Shown here: piece after piece, positions 14,271-23,709 of the stretch | Numbering within the stretch: position 1 is the first letter of the stretch | How the letters are laid out: each line of letters opens with the position of its first letter | Source of the DNA: Holophagaceae bacterium | Lineage (GTDB): Bacteria > Acidobacteriota > Holophagae > Holophagales > Holophagaceae | Direction of reading: 5' to 3' | NCBI GenBank assembly: GCA_003165415.1 | Contig: PLUC01000049.1 | Span: forward strand, 155 to 41,479 | Length of the DNA stretch: 41,325 bases | Position numbers and translations under genes: made by a program | The notes under the pieces: model-generated | Told to the model about the DNA's origin: nothing | Databases searched by the model: none | The model's input: only the letters and a program-made list of their open reading frames with translations

Positions 14271-14834
14271 ATGCCGTCCGTTCACATTAAATCGCCCCGG
14301 CTGTCCACGGACCAGAAAAAGCGCATCGGGGATCGAGTGATATCGGCCCTGCACAGCGCGGGATTCGCCTCCGGTTCGGTGGTGGTTTTTTTTGAGCGGG
14401 AAGATGCGGACCTCCTTCTGGATGGCGGCCTTCTGTTCGAGGTGGATGCCAAGCCCATGGAGGCGCCGCCCCCGGAACCCCCTCCGCCGCCCCCGGCGGT
14501 GTTCCTGCCGCCCCCGCCCCTGGAACCGGCGGCGGATTTCAAGCAGAAGCCCAGGCGCAGCAAAGGTGAGTTGCTGGACCTCAAGGCCCAGCTGGTGAAG
14601 ACGCTCCAGCTCCAGGGCGCCCTCTCCAGCTTCCAGGCCCAGGAGGAGCTGGGGCTCAAGACCTGCGACTGGGCCCCCGCGACCCTCCGCCGCTTCTTCT
14701 CCGAGCTGGAGGAGGAGGGCGTCGTCATCAAGCAGGGCCAGAAGCGGGGCACCCGCTACGTGTGGAAAGGCACCACCCACCAGGCCCGCACCACCCCGGT
14801 GGCGAAGCTGGTCAAGCGTGTGGAAGAGGAATGA
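14271..14834 (+). CDS. Tautomerase-like domain fused to a C-terminal winged-helix-like domain
   Basis: 187 residues from ATG 14271 (AAAGGAG 4-5 nt upstream; an upstream in-frame start at 14241 is unlikely). Residues 1-57 resemble the 4-oxalocrotonate tautomerase fold: Met followed by Pro (the family's Pro-1 nucleophile after Met removal), then a LSTDQKKRIGDRVISAL helix, a SVVVFFERED strand and LLLDGGLLFEV, parallel to the IxxxxxGGxL end of tautomerases. The second catalytic arginine (Arg39 of 4-OT) is Val. A Pro-rich linker (64-84) leads to a helical region (98-166, ATLRRFFSELEEEGVVIKQG) ending in TRYVWKG, which looks like a winged helix. No such fusion is known to me; the domain assignment is inference. 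Divergent from the Fur-family gene. Confidence 0.6.
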   Translation: MPSVHIKSPRLSTDQKKRIGDRVISALHSAGFASGSVVVFFEREDADLLLDGGLLFEVDAKPMEAPPPEPPPPPPAVFLPPPPLEPAADFKQKPRRSKGELLDLKAQLVKTLQLQGALSSFQAQEELGLKTCDWAPATLRRFFSELEEEGVVIKQGQKRGTRYVWKGTTHQARTTPVAKLVKRVEEE

Positions 14835-14836
14835 CT

Positions 14837-14872
14837 AGCAACCGTTGCGGAGCTTGCTCCGTTACGGTTGCT
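14837..14872. terminator. Hairpin between convergent genes (repeat-family type)
   Basis: AGCAACCGT (14837-14845) pairs perfectly with ACGGTTGCT (14864-14872). Inside, CGGAGC (14848-14853) pairs with GCTCCG (14856-14861) around a TT loop. It starts 2 nt after the stop codon of the upstream gene and faces the end of secF. There is no U-run, so it may be a bidirectional, weak or Rho-assisted terminator or a REP-like element. Its design resembles the hairpins at 32963 and 33488. Confidence 0.55.
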
Positions 14873-14915
14873 TGTGCCCGGAACGGCCGCTGCGTCTCGA
14901 ACGGACCCTACGGTG

Positions 14916-16127
14916 CTAGTGCGGGTGGGAATGCTGCTTGAACTTGTCCTTGCCGCCGAACCAGTGGTCCCAGTACACCACCACCGGTGAGGCGATGAAG
15001 ATGGAACTGTAGGTGCCGGTGATGACCCCGACGAAGATCGGGAAGCTCAGGTCGCGCAGGGCGTGGCCGCCCCACACGAACAGGCAGAAGGCCACGAACA
15101 GCACGGACAGGCTGGTGAGGATGGTCCGGCTCAGGGTCTGGTTGATGGAGTCGTTCACCAGCTTGGTGATGTCCACGCGCCGGTACTCGGGCTTGTGGCT
15201 GTTCTCGCGGATCCGGTCGAACACCACGATGGTGTCGGCCATGGAGTAGCCCATGAGGATGAGGAAGCTGGCCACCACCGGCACCGAGAACTCGAAGCCG
15301 AACAGCACGAACAGGCCCAGGGCCATCAGGATGTCATGGATGAGGGCGACGATGCCGCCCACCGAGAAGCTGACGGTGAACCGGAAGATCACGTAGACCA
15401 GGATGGCGCCCATGGCCCAGAACACGGCCTTGAGGGTCTTCCAGGTCCATTCCCCGGAGATGGAGGGGGAGAAGCTTTCGTTCTTCAGGATGGACAGGGT
15501 GCCCAGCCGGTAGTCCTTCTCGATGCTGGCGCGCAGCTGGGCCGGGAGGTCGGCGGGGAGCTGGCTGTAGCTGGTCATGGGGCTGAACTTCTCCCGGGCC
15601 TTGGTGATCTTGTCGACCCAGGGCTCGTAGGCCTTGGTGCGGTCGGTCTCGTCGCCCTGGACCCCCAGCGGGTTGGTCTTCACCCAGGTGTCCACCATCA
15701 CCCCCACGCTCTCGGTGTTGAGGTCGGCCCGGTGGTCGCTGGCGGCGGTGGCGTCCATGCCCTTGAGGGCGTCGGTGATCTGCTTGATCTGGGCGCTGGA
15801 GTCCTTCTCGTCCTGGCCCTTCTTGGCCTTGACCTTGATGGAGAAGACGCTGGTGCCGGGCTTGTCGGTGTAGGCCACCACCCCGGCGTCCTGGACCCCG
15901 CCTTCGCGCAGGGCCTCGCGCAGCTTGTCCTGGTGCACGTCCCCCTTGAACGCCACCATCATGTCGATGCCGCCGGTGAACTGCATGCCCAGCTTCACGT
16001 GGGCATCCGCCCCCTTCCAGGGGTGGATCCACAGGAAGCAGGCGAGGATGAGGCCCCAGGAGATGGCCAGGGCGATGCCTTTGTATTTCATGAAATCGAT
16101 GTGCGGCAGGTGCTCGAAGACTTTCAT
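14916..16127 (-). CDS. secF: Protein translocase subunit SecF
   Basis: 403 residues, longer than the roughly 300 usual for SecF. SecF with SecD uses the proton gradient to help proteins leave the SecYEG channel on the periplasmic side. TM1 (GIALAISWGLILACFLWI) is followed by the family motif MQFTGGIDMMV. The large periplasmic region extends to about residue 235 and contains an extra charged segment (about 95-200). The C-terminal five-TM block has VIFRFTVSFSVGGIVALIHD, ILMGYSMADTIVVFDRIREN and SLSVLFVAFCLFVWGG, as expected. A ribosome site AAGGG lies a few nt before the ATG, right after the secD stop. The His-rich C-terminus (KQHSHPH) is minor. Confidence 0.95.
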   Translation of the reverse strand: MKVFEHLPHIDFMKYKGIALAISWGLILACFLWIHPWKGADAHVKLGMQFTGGIDMMVAFKGDVHQDKLREALREGGVQDAGVVAYTDKPGTSVFSIKVKAKKGQDEKDSSAQIKQITDALKGMDATAASDHRADLNTESVGVMVDTWVKTNPLGVQGDETDRTKAYEPWVDKITKAREKFSPMTSYSQLPADLPAQLRASIEKDYRLGTLSILKNESFSPSISGEWTWKTLKAVFWAMGAILVYVIFRFTVSFSVGGIVALIHDILMALGLFVLFGFEFSVPVVASFLILMGYSMADTIVVFDRIRENSHKPEYRRVDITKLVNDSINQTLSRTILTSLSVLFVAFCLFVWGGHALRDLSFPIFVGVITGTYSSIFIASPVVVYWDHWFGGKDKFKQHSHPH

Positions 16128-16137
16128 CGGAACCCTT

Positions 16138-17769
16138 TTAGACGGAGAGGCTCTTGATGCCGGGATGGCGTTCCAGGATCCAGTCGTAGATGAACCGGCT
16201 GATGTAGATGCTGGTGAACAGGGAGGCGCAGACGCCCACCGTGAGGGTCACGGCGAAGCCCTTCACCGGCCCGGTGCCGAAGATGAACAGCAGCATGGCG
16301 GCGAACAGCTGGGTGACGTGGCTGTCGACGATGGTCCAGAACACCTTGTCGAACCCGGTCTGGATGGCGCCGGGAATGGACTTGCCGTTGCCGATCTCCT
16401 CCCGGATGCGCTCGAAGATGAGGATGTTGGCGTCCACGGCCATGCCGATGGTGAGGGCGAAGCCGGCGATGCCGGGCAGGGTGATGACCGCGTGGAAGGA
16501 GCCCATGAGGCCCAGCATCACGATGATGTTCACCGTCAGGGCGACGATGGCGTTCACCCCCGACCATTTGTAGTAGAACACCATGAAGCCGATGATGGTG
16601 ACGAAGCCGATGAGGGCGGCCCGGACCCCGGAATGGATGGAGTCGGCCCCGAGGCTGGGGCCCATGGCCCGTTCCTCCAGGAACTTCATGCTGGCCCGCA
16701 TGGCGCCGCTCTTGAGCTTGAGCGCGAAGTCCTCGGTGTCGGCCTTGGTGAAGTGGCCGGTGATGCGCACCGAACCGCCCAGGATCTTCTCCCGGCAGGA
16801 CAGGGTGCTGACGATCTTGCGGTCCAGGACGATGGCGATGAGCCGGTTCTCGTCGGCGGCGATGCCCGACAAGGTGGCGAAATCATCCGCCCCCTTGTGG
16901 TTGAGGGTGTAGTTGATCTGAGGCATGTCGGTGGTGGGGTCGACGCTGGGATCGGCCTTGTTGATGTCGGCGCCGTCCACGTAGACCTTCTCCTCCACCA
17001 GCACCCAGGTCTTCACCGGCTCCTCCTCCCCGGGCTTGCGCGCCGCGGGATCCTTGCCCTGGGCCCGCAGGTCGCGGTCGCTCATGGGCTCGGGGAGAAG
17101 CTCGGTGTTCTTGGGCAGCTGGCCCTTGAAGTAGGTGAGGGCCGCTTCCTTGGTGGGGAAGCCGCGCCCGTTGGTGACGTCGGGCTTGGCCACCAGGCGC
17201 TGTTCCAGCCGGCCCGGGGTGGTGAGCAGGCCCTTGATCCGCTCGCGCTCGGCGTCGCCCACGCCGGGCAGCTCCACCACGATCCGGTTGCCTTCGGTGC
17301 CGGTGGAGGTGATCTCCGGTTCCGCCACGCCGAACTGGTTGATGCGGTTCTCGATGATCTGCAGGGCGCGCTTGTTGGCGTCGTCCTTGAGGGCCTTCTG
17401 GTAGGCGGGCTTCTGGGTCAGGCTGAACCCGGTGGGGGTGAAGGCGACGTCATAGCCGTAGAAGGGCTGGAGGATCTTCTCCACCGCCGGGCGCTGGTCC
17501 GCGGGGACCCCCTCGGCTTTCAGGACGTTCTGGTCGATCTTCATAACGGCGTCGGGGAAGCCCTTTTCCTGGAACCGGTCCTGGAGCCGGTCGCGAGTGT
17601 CGCGCAGGTCCGCCTCGAGGGCTTCCTGCCCCTGGACTTCCAGTTCGAAGTGGACGCCCCCCTGGAGGTCCAGGCCGAGGCGCACCTTGGCGAAGGGGAT
17701 GAAGAAGTACGCGCACATGCCGCAGATCAGCAGGGTCACCGTGAGGCGCCAAAGGCTCCGCTTGGTCAC
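16138..17769 (-). CDS. secD: Protein translocase subunit SecD
   Basis: 543 residues from GTG 17769; AGGAG lies 7 nt upstream, better than the TTG six codons earlier. The N-terminal TM (SLWRLTVTLLICGMCAYFF) precedes the signature LGLDLQGGVHFELEV. The P1 periplasmic domain carries ENRINQFGVAEPEI and IVVELPGV. A long region of about 100 residues with charged insertions follows, before the second half with DRKIVSTLSCREKILGG. The membrane block is typical: LGADSIHSGVRAALIGF, FALTIGMAVDANILIFERIREE and TQLFAAMLLFIFGTGPVKGFA. Partner of SecF and YajC. It lies between yajC and secF in the standard tgt-yajC-secD-secF order. Confidence 0.96.
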   Translation of the reverse strand: MTKRSLWRLTVTLLICGMCAYFFIPFAKVRLGLDLQGGVHFELEVQGQEALEADLRDTRDRLQDRFQEKGFPDAVMKIDQNVLKAEGVPADQRPAVEKILQPFYGYDVAFTPTGFSLTQKPAYQKALKDDANKRALQIIENRINQFGVAEPEITSTGTEGNRIVVELPGVGDAERERIKGLLTTPGRLEQRLVAKPDVTNGRGFPTKEAALTYFKGQLPKNTELLPEPMSDRDLRAQGKDPAARKPGEEEPVKTWVLVEEKVYVDGADINKADPSVDPTTDMPQINYTLNHKGADDFATLSGIAADENRLIAIVLDRKIVSTLSCREKILGGSVRITGHFTKADTEDFALKLKSGAMRASMKFLEERAMGPSLGADSIHSGVRAALIGFVTIIGFMVFYYKWSGVNAIVALTVNIIVMLGLMGSFHAVITLPGIAGFALTIGMAVDANILIFERIREEIGNGKSIPGAIQTGFDKVFWTIVDSHVTQLFAAMLLFIFGTGPVKGFAVTLTVGVCASLFTSIYISRFIYDWILERHPGIKSLSV

Positions 17770-17838
17770 AAAAGGACTCCTACGCAAGGAGAGCGGGGAA
17801 GCATTCCCCCGCCCTCGCCATGAGGATTGAATCTTGGA

Positions 17839-18144
17839 TCAGTTCTGCTCGGGAGCGGCTTCGTTGGCCATGGCCACCACCGCGTTGCGGCGGGCCTTGA
17901 CCAGGGTGCTCCCCAGCTTCAGGTAGATGTTCTTGTCCTCGACCCGGTCGATGGTGGCGTAGAGGCCACCGGAGAGGAGCACTTCATCGCCAGCCTTGAG
18001 CTTGCTCAGGCGCTCTTCCATGGCTTTGCGCGCCTTGTTCTGGGGTCGGATGAGAAGGAAATAAAAGAGCGCCGCCATGCCGCCGAACAGCAGCAGCGTG
18101 GGAAGGGGGCTTTGGCCGGCTTGCATGAGCAGGGCAAGGTTCAT
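17839..18144 (-). CDS. yajC: Preprotein translocase subunit YajC
   Basis: 101 residues. One TM helix (about 14-34, LPTLLLFGGMAALFYFLLIRPQ) is followed by the YajC cytoplasmic motif RPQNKARKAMEERLSKLKAGDEVL and the beta segment GGLYATIDRVEDKNIYLKLGSTLVKARRNAV. YajC associates with SecDF. GAGGAG lies 6 nt before the ATG, which directly follows the tgt stop (TAA-ATG), so the genes are translated from one transcript. Confidence 0.94.
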   Translation of the reverse strand: MNLALLMQAGQSPLPTLLLFGGMAALFYFLLIRPQNKARKAMEERLSKLKAGDEVLLSGGLYATIDRVEDKNIYLKLGSTLVKARRNAVVAMANEAAPEQN

Positions 18145-19344
<1,200 letters not shown>

Positions 19345-19444
19345 ACCCGCGCGAACGTCCCGGATCATGCAACCTTTGGGCTGTAGCATGGGGTCTCGCC
19401 GTGCAGTACCAAGCGGTGTGGCTGGACCGGGTCGCAGCGCTCGG

Positions 19445-19849
19445 CTAGTTCCCGGCCTGGGCGTGGGACTGCTCGGCGATCGCCTTGTAGTCGTAGGTGG
19501 GGTAGAACTCCGTGCGATAGCCGCCCCAGGCGGTGTCCTCGACGATCCGGTTCACTTCGCGAAGTTTTTCCGTCGGCACCCGGAGGGTGACCACCTGGCC
19601 GATCCCCATCATCACGTACCAGGAAACCACCTGCACGCCTGCTGGGGGAAAAGCCTTGAAGAAGCCCTGCTCCTTCAGCTGCTCGTTGATCTTGCCCAGG
19701 GGCTTGGACTGGTCATGCTTCAGGAAGATGGTCAGGAGGAAGCTGCCGTCGCCCGCCGGAACCGGGTTGGCCGCCGGGGCTTTCTGGGCGGCCGCCGGCA
19801 ACGCCATGGCCAAGCCCAGCCCGATGATCCACATCTTGACCAGATACAT
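19445..19849 (-). CDS. Small exported protein of unknown function
   Basis: 134 residues with a signal peptide (about 1-21, MWIIGLGLAMALPAAAQ, cleavage probably after AAA). The mature part has an alternating strand/helix pattern, with LLTIFLKHDQSK, INEQLKEQGFF, VQVVSWYVMMGIGQVVTLRVP and EKLREVNRIVEDT. This resembles a ferredoxin-like or dimeric alpha-beta barrel fold, but that is a guess. GAGGAGG lies 5 nt before the ATG. It starts 24 bp after the DUF512 radical-SAM gene and is probably co-transcribed with it. No family recognised. Confidence 0.7.
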   Translation of the reverse strand: MYLVKMWIIGLGLAMALPAAAQKAPAANPVPAGDGSFLLTIFLKHDQSKPLGKINEQLKEQGFFKAFPPAGVQVVSWYVMMGIGQVVTLRVPTEKLREVNRIVEDTAWGGYRTEFYPTYDYKAIAEQSHAQAGN

Positions 19850-19873
19850 TGCAGCCTCCTCGACGGTAGTCGT

Positions 19874-21340
19874 CTAGGGATTATAAGCGCCCTGGGGCAG
19901 GTTCATGCCGGCGGTGTGGAAGCGGTCGCTGGCCTGGAGGTGGTCCAGCAGCTGGGACAGGTTCTCGCCGCCGGGCACCACCGGCACCCCCAGCTCCTTT
20001 TCCAGCTCGGCCAGGGTCATGTCGTCCAGGAACTGGGTGGACGGGGTGGCCTCCTGGCCGGGCAGCACATACTGGTCGGTGGGCCCGGTGTGGGTCCGCA
20101 GGCTGGCGCTGGGCACCACCACCGCGTCCACCCAGCGCGGGTCGCCGCCGTGGGCCTGGCGGTCGGCGTGGGCGGCGTAGGCCAGGTCCTGGCCGCAGAG
20201 CAGGCCGGCCACGGTGACGGTTTCGCCGAAGGCGTTGTTGCGGGCGGCCACGGCCCGCAACTGGCCGCCGGATTCCCGGTTGAGCTGGGCCAGGGTGCGG
20301 TTCAGCACCGGGGCGAAACTGGCGCCGGTGAGCACCAGCACCCGGCGGCCGGAGAAGCCCTTGGCCTTGGGCCGATGCAGGAAACGCCGGCTGTGCTCCA
20401 GGAACTTGCGCACCAGGCCCACGCCGTTCTCCAACTGGGCCCAGGACTGGGAATAGAAGTCCCGGCCGGGCACTTCCATCTGGCCCCGGGTGAACCACTC
20501 GTCCGCCAGCAGCAGCCAGGGCTCGCCGCCGTTCTCCCTGGTGCAGCGGCGCACTTCCGGCATCCAGCGGGCGGCCCAGTCCCGGGCGAAGCCGGGGTCC
20601 ACGTCCGGGATCTCGGGCAGGCCCTCCCGGTGCCGGGTGAGCCCCACCGGGACGCAGGACAGGGACAGCACCCCGCCCTTTCCGGCCCAGGGGCCCTCGG
20701 TCTGGAAGGCCCGGCGCTCCCACAGCTCGCGCACGGTCCTCGCCCAGACCTCGCCGTCGTTGAGCCCGGGCACCAGCACCACCTGGGTGTGGATGTCCAC
20801 CCCGCCCAGCAGCAGCCGGTCGATCTTGCGCAGGATGTCGCCCTCCTTGGGGTTGCCCACCACCTTCACCCGCACCACGGGGTCGGTGGCGTGCACGCTC
20901 ACGTGGATGGGCGACAGCCGTTCCCGCACGATGCGATCCAGTTCGGCGTCGTTGCTGGAGGACAGGGTGCTGAAGTGGCCGTACAGGAACGACAGGCGGA
21001 TGTCCTCGTCCTTGAGGTAGAGGGATTTGCGGAAGCCCTTGGGCATCTGCAGGACGAAGCAGAACACGCAGTTCTGCTTGCAGACCTTCACCTCGTCCTG
21101 GGCCAGGTCCACGCCGATGCCGTCGCCGCCGTTCTCCACCGTGGCGGTAGCCCGGGCGCCCCCGGGGCGCCGGAAGGTGAGGTCGGTCAGGTCCCGCTGG
21201 GTGATGAGGAACTGGTAGCTCAGCTGGTCCAGCACCGGCTCGCCGTTGATCTCCAGCAGGGTGTCCCCGGCCCGGATGCCGCCTTCGAAGGCCAGACTGT
21301 CCGGTTCCACCGATATCACCAGCACCCCTGTTTGCGCCAT
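19874..21340 (-). CDS. DUF512-family PDZ/radical-SAM-like iron-sulfur protein
   Basis: 488 residues from ATG 21340 (GGGAG 5 nt upstream). A PDZ-like N-terminal domain (about 1-65, EGGIRAGDTLLEINGEPV) is followed by a radical-SAM-type cysteine motif CKQNCVFCF (C-x3-C-x2-C) and the family block LQMPKGFRKSLYLKDEDIRL. FLYGHFSTLSS and HVSVHATDPVVR come next. The C-terminal half is the DUF512 domain, with LVLTGASFAPVL, VAARNNAFGETVTVAGLLCG and VLPGQEATPS. The family is widespread (common in Clostridia and Acidobacteria); to my knowledge its reaction is unknown. The next gene, a small exported protein, follows after 24 bp. Confidence 0.88.
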   Translation of the reverse strand: MAQTGVLVISVEPDSLAFEGGIRAGDTLLEINGEPVLDQLSYQFLITQRDLTDLTFRRPGGARATATVENGGDGIGVDLAQDEVKVCKQNCVFCFVLQMPKGFRKSLYLKDEDIRLSFLYGHFSTLSSSNDAELDRIVRERLSPIHVSVHATDPVVRVKVVGNPKEGDILRKIDRLLLGGVDIHTQVVLVPGLNDGEVWARTVRELWERRAFQTEGPWAGKGGVLSLSCVPVGLTRHREGLPEIPDVDPGFARDWAARWMPEVRRCTRENGGEPWLLLADEWFTRGQMEVPGRDFYSQSWAQLENGVGLVRKFLEHSRRFLHRPKAKGFSGRRVLVLTGASFAPVLNRTLAQLNRESGGQLRAVAARNNAFGETVTVAGLLCGQDLAYAAHADRQAHGGDPRWVDAVVVPSASLRTHTGPTDQYVLPGQEATPSTQFLDDMTLAELEKELGVPVVPGGENLSQLLDHLQASDRFHTAGMNLPQGAYNP

Positions 21341-21520
21341 GCCACTCCCATTGCCGGCCGGGGCCGGCCTTCCAGTCTGGGATCCCGGCCTGTTTACGGC
21401 AAGTTTGCATAATTTAAGCCATCCGGCCGGAGCGATGGGGAGCGGTTGTTTCAGGAACATATTTGACATTCATCGCACTTTTAGGGTCAGCAAGGCCTCA
21501 TCATTCGAAAGGTATCAAGA

Positions 21521-23680
21521 GTGAATGTTCATAGATTCAACCCCAGGGCCATGGCCACGCCGTTGGTCATAGCCCTGATGGTCGCGGAACTGAGTTCCGT
21601 TCCGCTCCTGGCGTCAGGCCGTGGCGCGGGAGCCAAGCCTTCGGGCAATGCAGCCGCCGGGGGGCCAGCCCCAGCCCCGCCTCCGCCCGCAACCGCCGAG
21701 GATCCGGAAACCCAGGCGACCATGCTGGCCTTGCTGGATGAGTTCAAGGGCTTTGTGCCCCTACCCCTGGATGGCATGCTCCCTCCGCTCAGCGAGGTCG
21801 TCGGCGGCATCCGGAGCGGGGCCTGGATCCGCGGCCTGCATATCCATTCCGGGGCCGATCTGCGCAAGGCGAACCTGAGAGGGGCCGATCTGCGCAGGAT
21901 GGACCTGACGGAGGTGCGGTTCGAGGGCGCCGATCTGACTGGCGCGAAACTTGGGGGCGCGCTCATGACCGGAGCCAAGTTGGCAGGCGCCAAGCTTTTC
22001 AATGCGGACATCGCTGGGGCCATCGATCTCGATCTGACCGGGGCCAGGGTTCATCCTTTCTTCGAAAGCAGCGAAGGTGAAGCTATTGGTCACTACAAGC
22101 TCCTGAATCTTGCCGAGTTCGGCCTTGAATCCCATGGGCGTCCGCACCACCTGACCACGGGTCCGGATGGCAGGCTTTTCTGGCTGGAAGGCTTCCAACC
22201 CGCCATTCAGAGCATGACCGCCACCGGGGCCCGGCACACGCTTCCGGGACCCCCTGACTGGAGACTGCTGGCAATGTCCAAGGACTCAAAGGACAACCTT
22301 TGGCTCGTCAGCAGCCGAGGCTTGACCTGTTTTGGCATGGGCCAGATCACGGCGGCGCGCATGAACGGCCTGATCGGCGGCAAGGTCTTTGGTTTCCCTT
22401 TCACCAAGGCTCCCAATCTGGTGGCGGCCGGTTCCGATGGCGCCATGTGGATGTCCCGGTCGGATGGGGCGATCCGGTTTGAGTTCAACGCCCGTGCCGG
22501 TTCCCTGGCTGAGACGCCCTATTTCTATGTGCACAAGGCCATGACTGCGAACTGCATGGTGGTGCCGAACCGGGAGGGCAGCGGGATCTGCTATGCCGCC
22601 CCGGATATGCCCGCCATTTTTGTTCTGCTGCGGAGGGAGAGGAGCCTGGTCACCCTGAACCTGCCTCCCGGAAGCCGGCTCCAGCGGATCGTCCAGGGGC
22701 TGGACAACCGGATGTGGTTCACCTTGGCCGGCACTGGCGCCATCGGTGAAATCCGTGCGGATGGCAAGGATTGCCGAATCCATCCCCTGGCCCGGCCGGG
22801 GGAGCCTCGGCTTGATCCCTTTGGCATCGTCGCGGTGCGGGACGGCAGCATCTGGTTCAGCCTGAAGGACGACAACAGCATCGGCCGGATGACGCCCGAG
22901 GGGGTTGTCACCGTGTTCCGGCTGGCGCCCGGCACTAGGCCCCATGAACTCCTCGCCCATGGCGACCAGGTCTTCTTCACCGTGGAGGGAAAAGACCAGC
23001 TCGGTTGCATCCGGTCGGAACTCCGGGCCCCGGCCTGGCCGGAGCCGGGCGCCGAGGACCTCCCGGCGGCTGCGGACGGCTGGGAGTGCGCCGAATACCG
23101 GCCCAGACCTGCCCGTCCGAAGGCCCTCACCGACGAACAAAGGCGGGCAGCGCACGGCAGGAGGATGGAGCTGGCCCAGCAGCTCCTTGAGGCGCGCCTG
23201 GCGGAGGAGGAGGCCGGGTCCGACGAGGAGGCGGACCTTCAGCCCGACCCCCTCCCGGTAGTCAAAGCCGCAGCTGCCGTGGCAGACCTGGCCCCAACCC
23301 CCCTGGGTCCCGGGGAACGCCTGGCCGCCCTGGGGGTTCTGCTCACGTCCGGGCGGGCCGGGCATGCGCTGGAGGAGCACAAACAGCCCAAAGGGAACAA
23401 GCGGTGGAAGGGCGCCTGGGTTCCGGTGCTCCAGCGTCCGGGGGCCATGGAGGAACTCATCGCCGAGGGCATGGAAACCTCCGGGGCCATCGCCAAGGGG
23501 ATCGCTCCGGACGGAGCCTTTGAAACCCGCTGCGAGAGCCCCCGCCAGGTTGGCTGGTACACCGACCGTTCGGGCCGGCATCCCACCCGATGCTTCCGGG
23601 TCATCACCGAAAGGCACATCCTGGAAGACGAGGAGGTGCAGGTGGTGATGACGGCCTATCCCATCGCCCCGCACTGGTGA
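21521..23680 (+). CDS. Exported pentapeptide-repeat/beta-propeller protein with a toxin-like C-terminal domain
   Basis: 719 residues from GTG 21521 (AAAGG 8 nt upstream; ATG 21551 is an alternative). Order: Arg-containing n-region and hydrophobic signal (12-32); Ala/Pro-rich linker (33-60); pentapeptide repeats (about 111-166, ADLRKANLRGADLRRMDL type); a Vgb-like beta-propeller (about 200-530, recurring DGRLFWL, DNLWLVSS, DNRMWFTLAG and DGSIWFSLKDDNSIG); a charged linker (545-590); and a C-terminal domain (about 611-719). The last has HALEEHK, NKRWKG, a GWYTDRSGRHPTRCFRVI strand region and a terminal VVMTAYPIAP. The His/Lys start and YP ending recall BECR-fold nuclease toxins; that is inference. 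No immunity gene is obvious downstream. Third-codon A/T looks higher than in neighbours, suggesting transfer. Confidence 0.65.
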   Translation: MNVHRFNPRAMATPLVIALMVAELSSVPLLASGRGAGAKPSGNAAAGGPAPAPPPPATAEDPETQATMLALLDEFKGFVPLPLDGMLPPLSEVVGGIRSGAWIRGLHIHSGADLRKANLRGADLRRMDLTEVRFEGADLTGAKLGGALMTGAKLAGAKLFNADIAGAIDLDLTGARVHPFFESSEGEAIGHYKLLNLAEFGLESHGRPHHLTTGPDGRLFWLEGFQPAIQSMTATGARHTLPGPPDWRLLAMSKDSKDNLWLVSSRGLTCFGMGQITAARMNGLIGGKVFGFPFTKAPNLVAAGSDGAMWMSRSDGAIRFEFNARAGSLAETPYFYVHKAMTANCMVVPNREGSGICYAAPDMPAIFVLLRRERSLVTLNLPPGSRLQRIVQGLDNRMWFTLAGTGAIGEIRADGKDCRIHPLARPGEPRLDPFGIVAVRDGSIWFSLKDDNSIGRMTPEGVVTVFRLAPGTRPHELLAHGDQVFFTVEGKDQLGCIRSELRAPAWPEPGAEDLPAAADGWECAEYRPRPARPKALTDEQRRAAHGRRMELAQQLLEARLAEEEAGSDEEADLQPDPLPVVKAAAAVADLAPTPLGPGERLAALGVLLTSGRAGHALEEHKQPKGNKRWKGAWVPVLQRPGAMEELIAEGMETSGAIAKGIAPDGAFETRCESPRQVGWYTDRSGRHPTRCFRVITERHILEDEEVQVVMTAYPIAPHW

Positions 23681-23696
23681 GTTCGGCGGAGGGGGC

Positions 23697-23702
23697 TATG
23701 CT
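23697..23702 (+). promoter_or_regulatory. -10-like TATGCT box before the YVTN-propeller gene
   Basis: TATGCT ends 7 nt before the ATG at 23710. A GGAGG lies 17 nt upstream, too far for normal initiation. The 5-bp stem ATGCT/AGCAT (23698-23702, 23707-23711) spans the start codon. No convincing -35. Confidence 0.33.
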
Positions 23703-23709
23703 GTAAAGC

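Noticed and set aside
15063..17823. Long plus-strand open frames opposite secF and secD
   Set aside because: Antisense to clearly conserved genes, low-complexity products rich in Gly, His and Val; no ribosome site or family signature.
19367..21412. 681-residue plus-strand open frame opposite the DUF512 gene
   Set aside because: Pure antisense shadow of a conserved gene; composition dominated by His, Gly, Gln and Val.
21463..21468. Perfect TTGACA before the pentapeptide/propeller gene
   Set aside because: No acceptable -10 at 15-19 bp, so it cannot be called a promoter from sequence alone.
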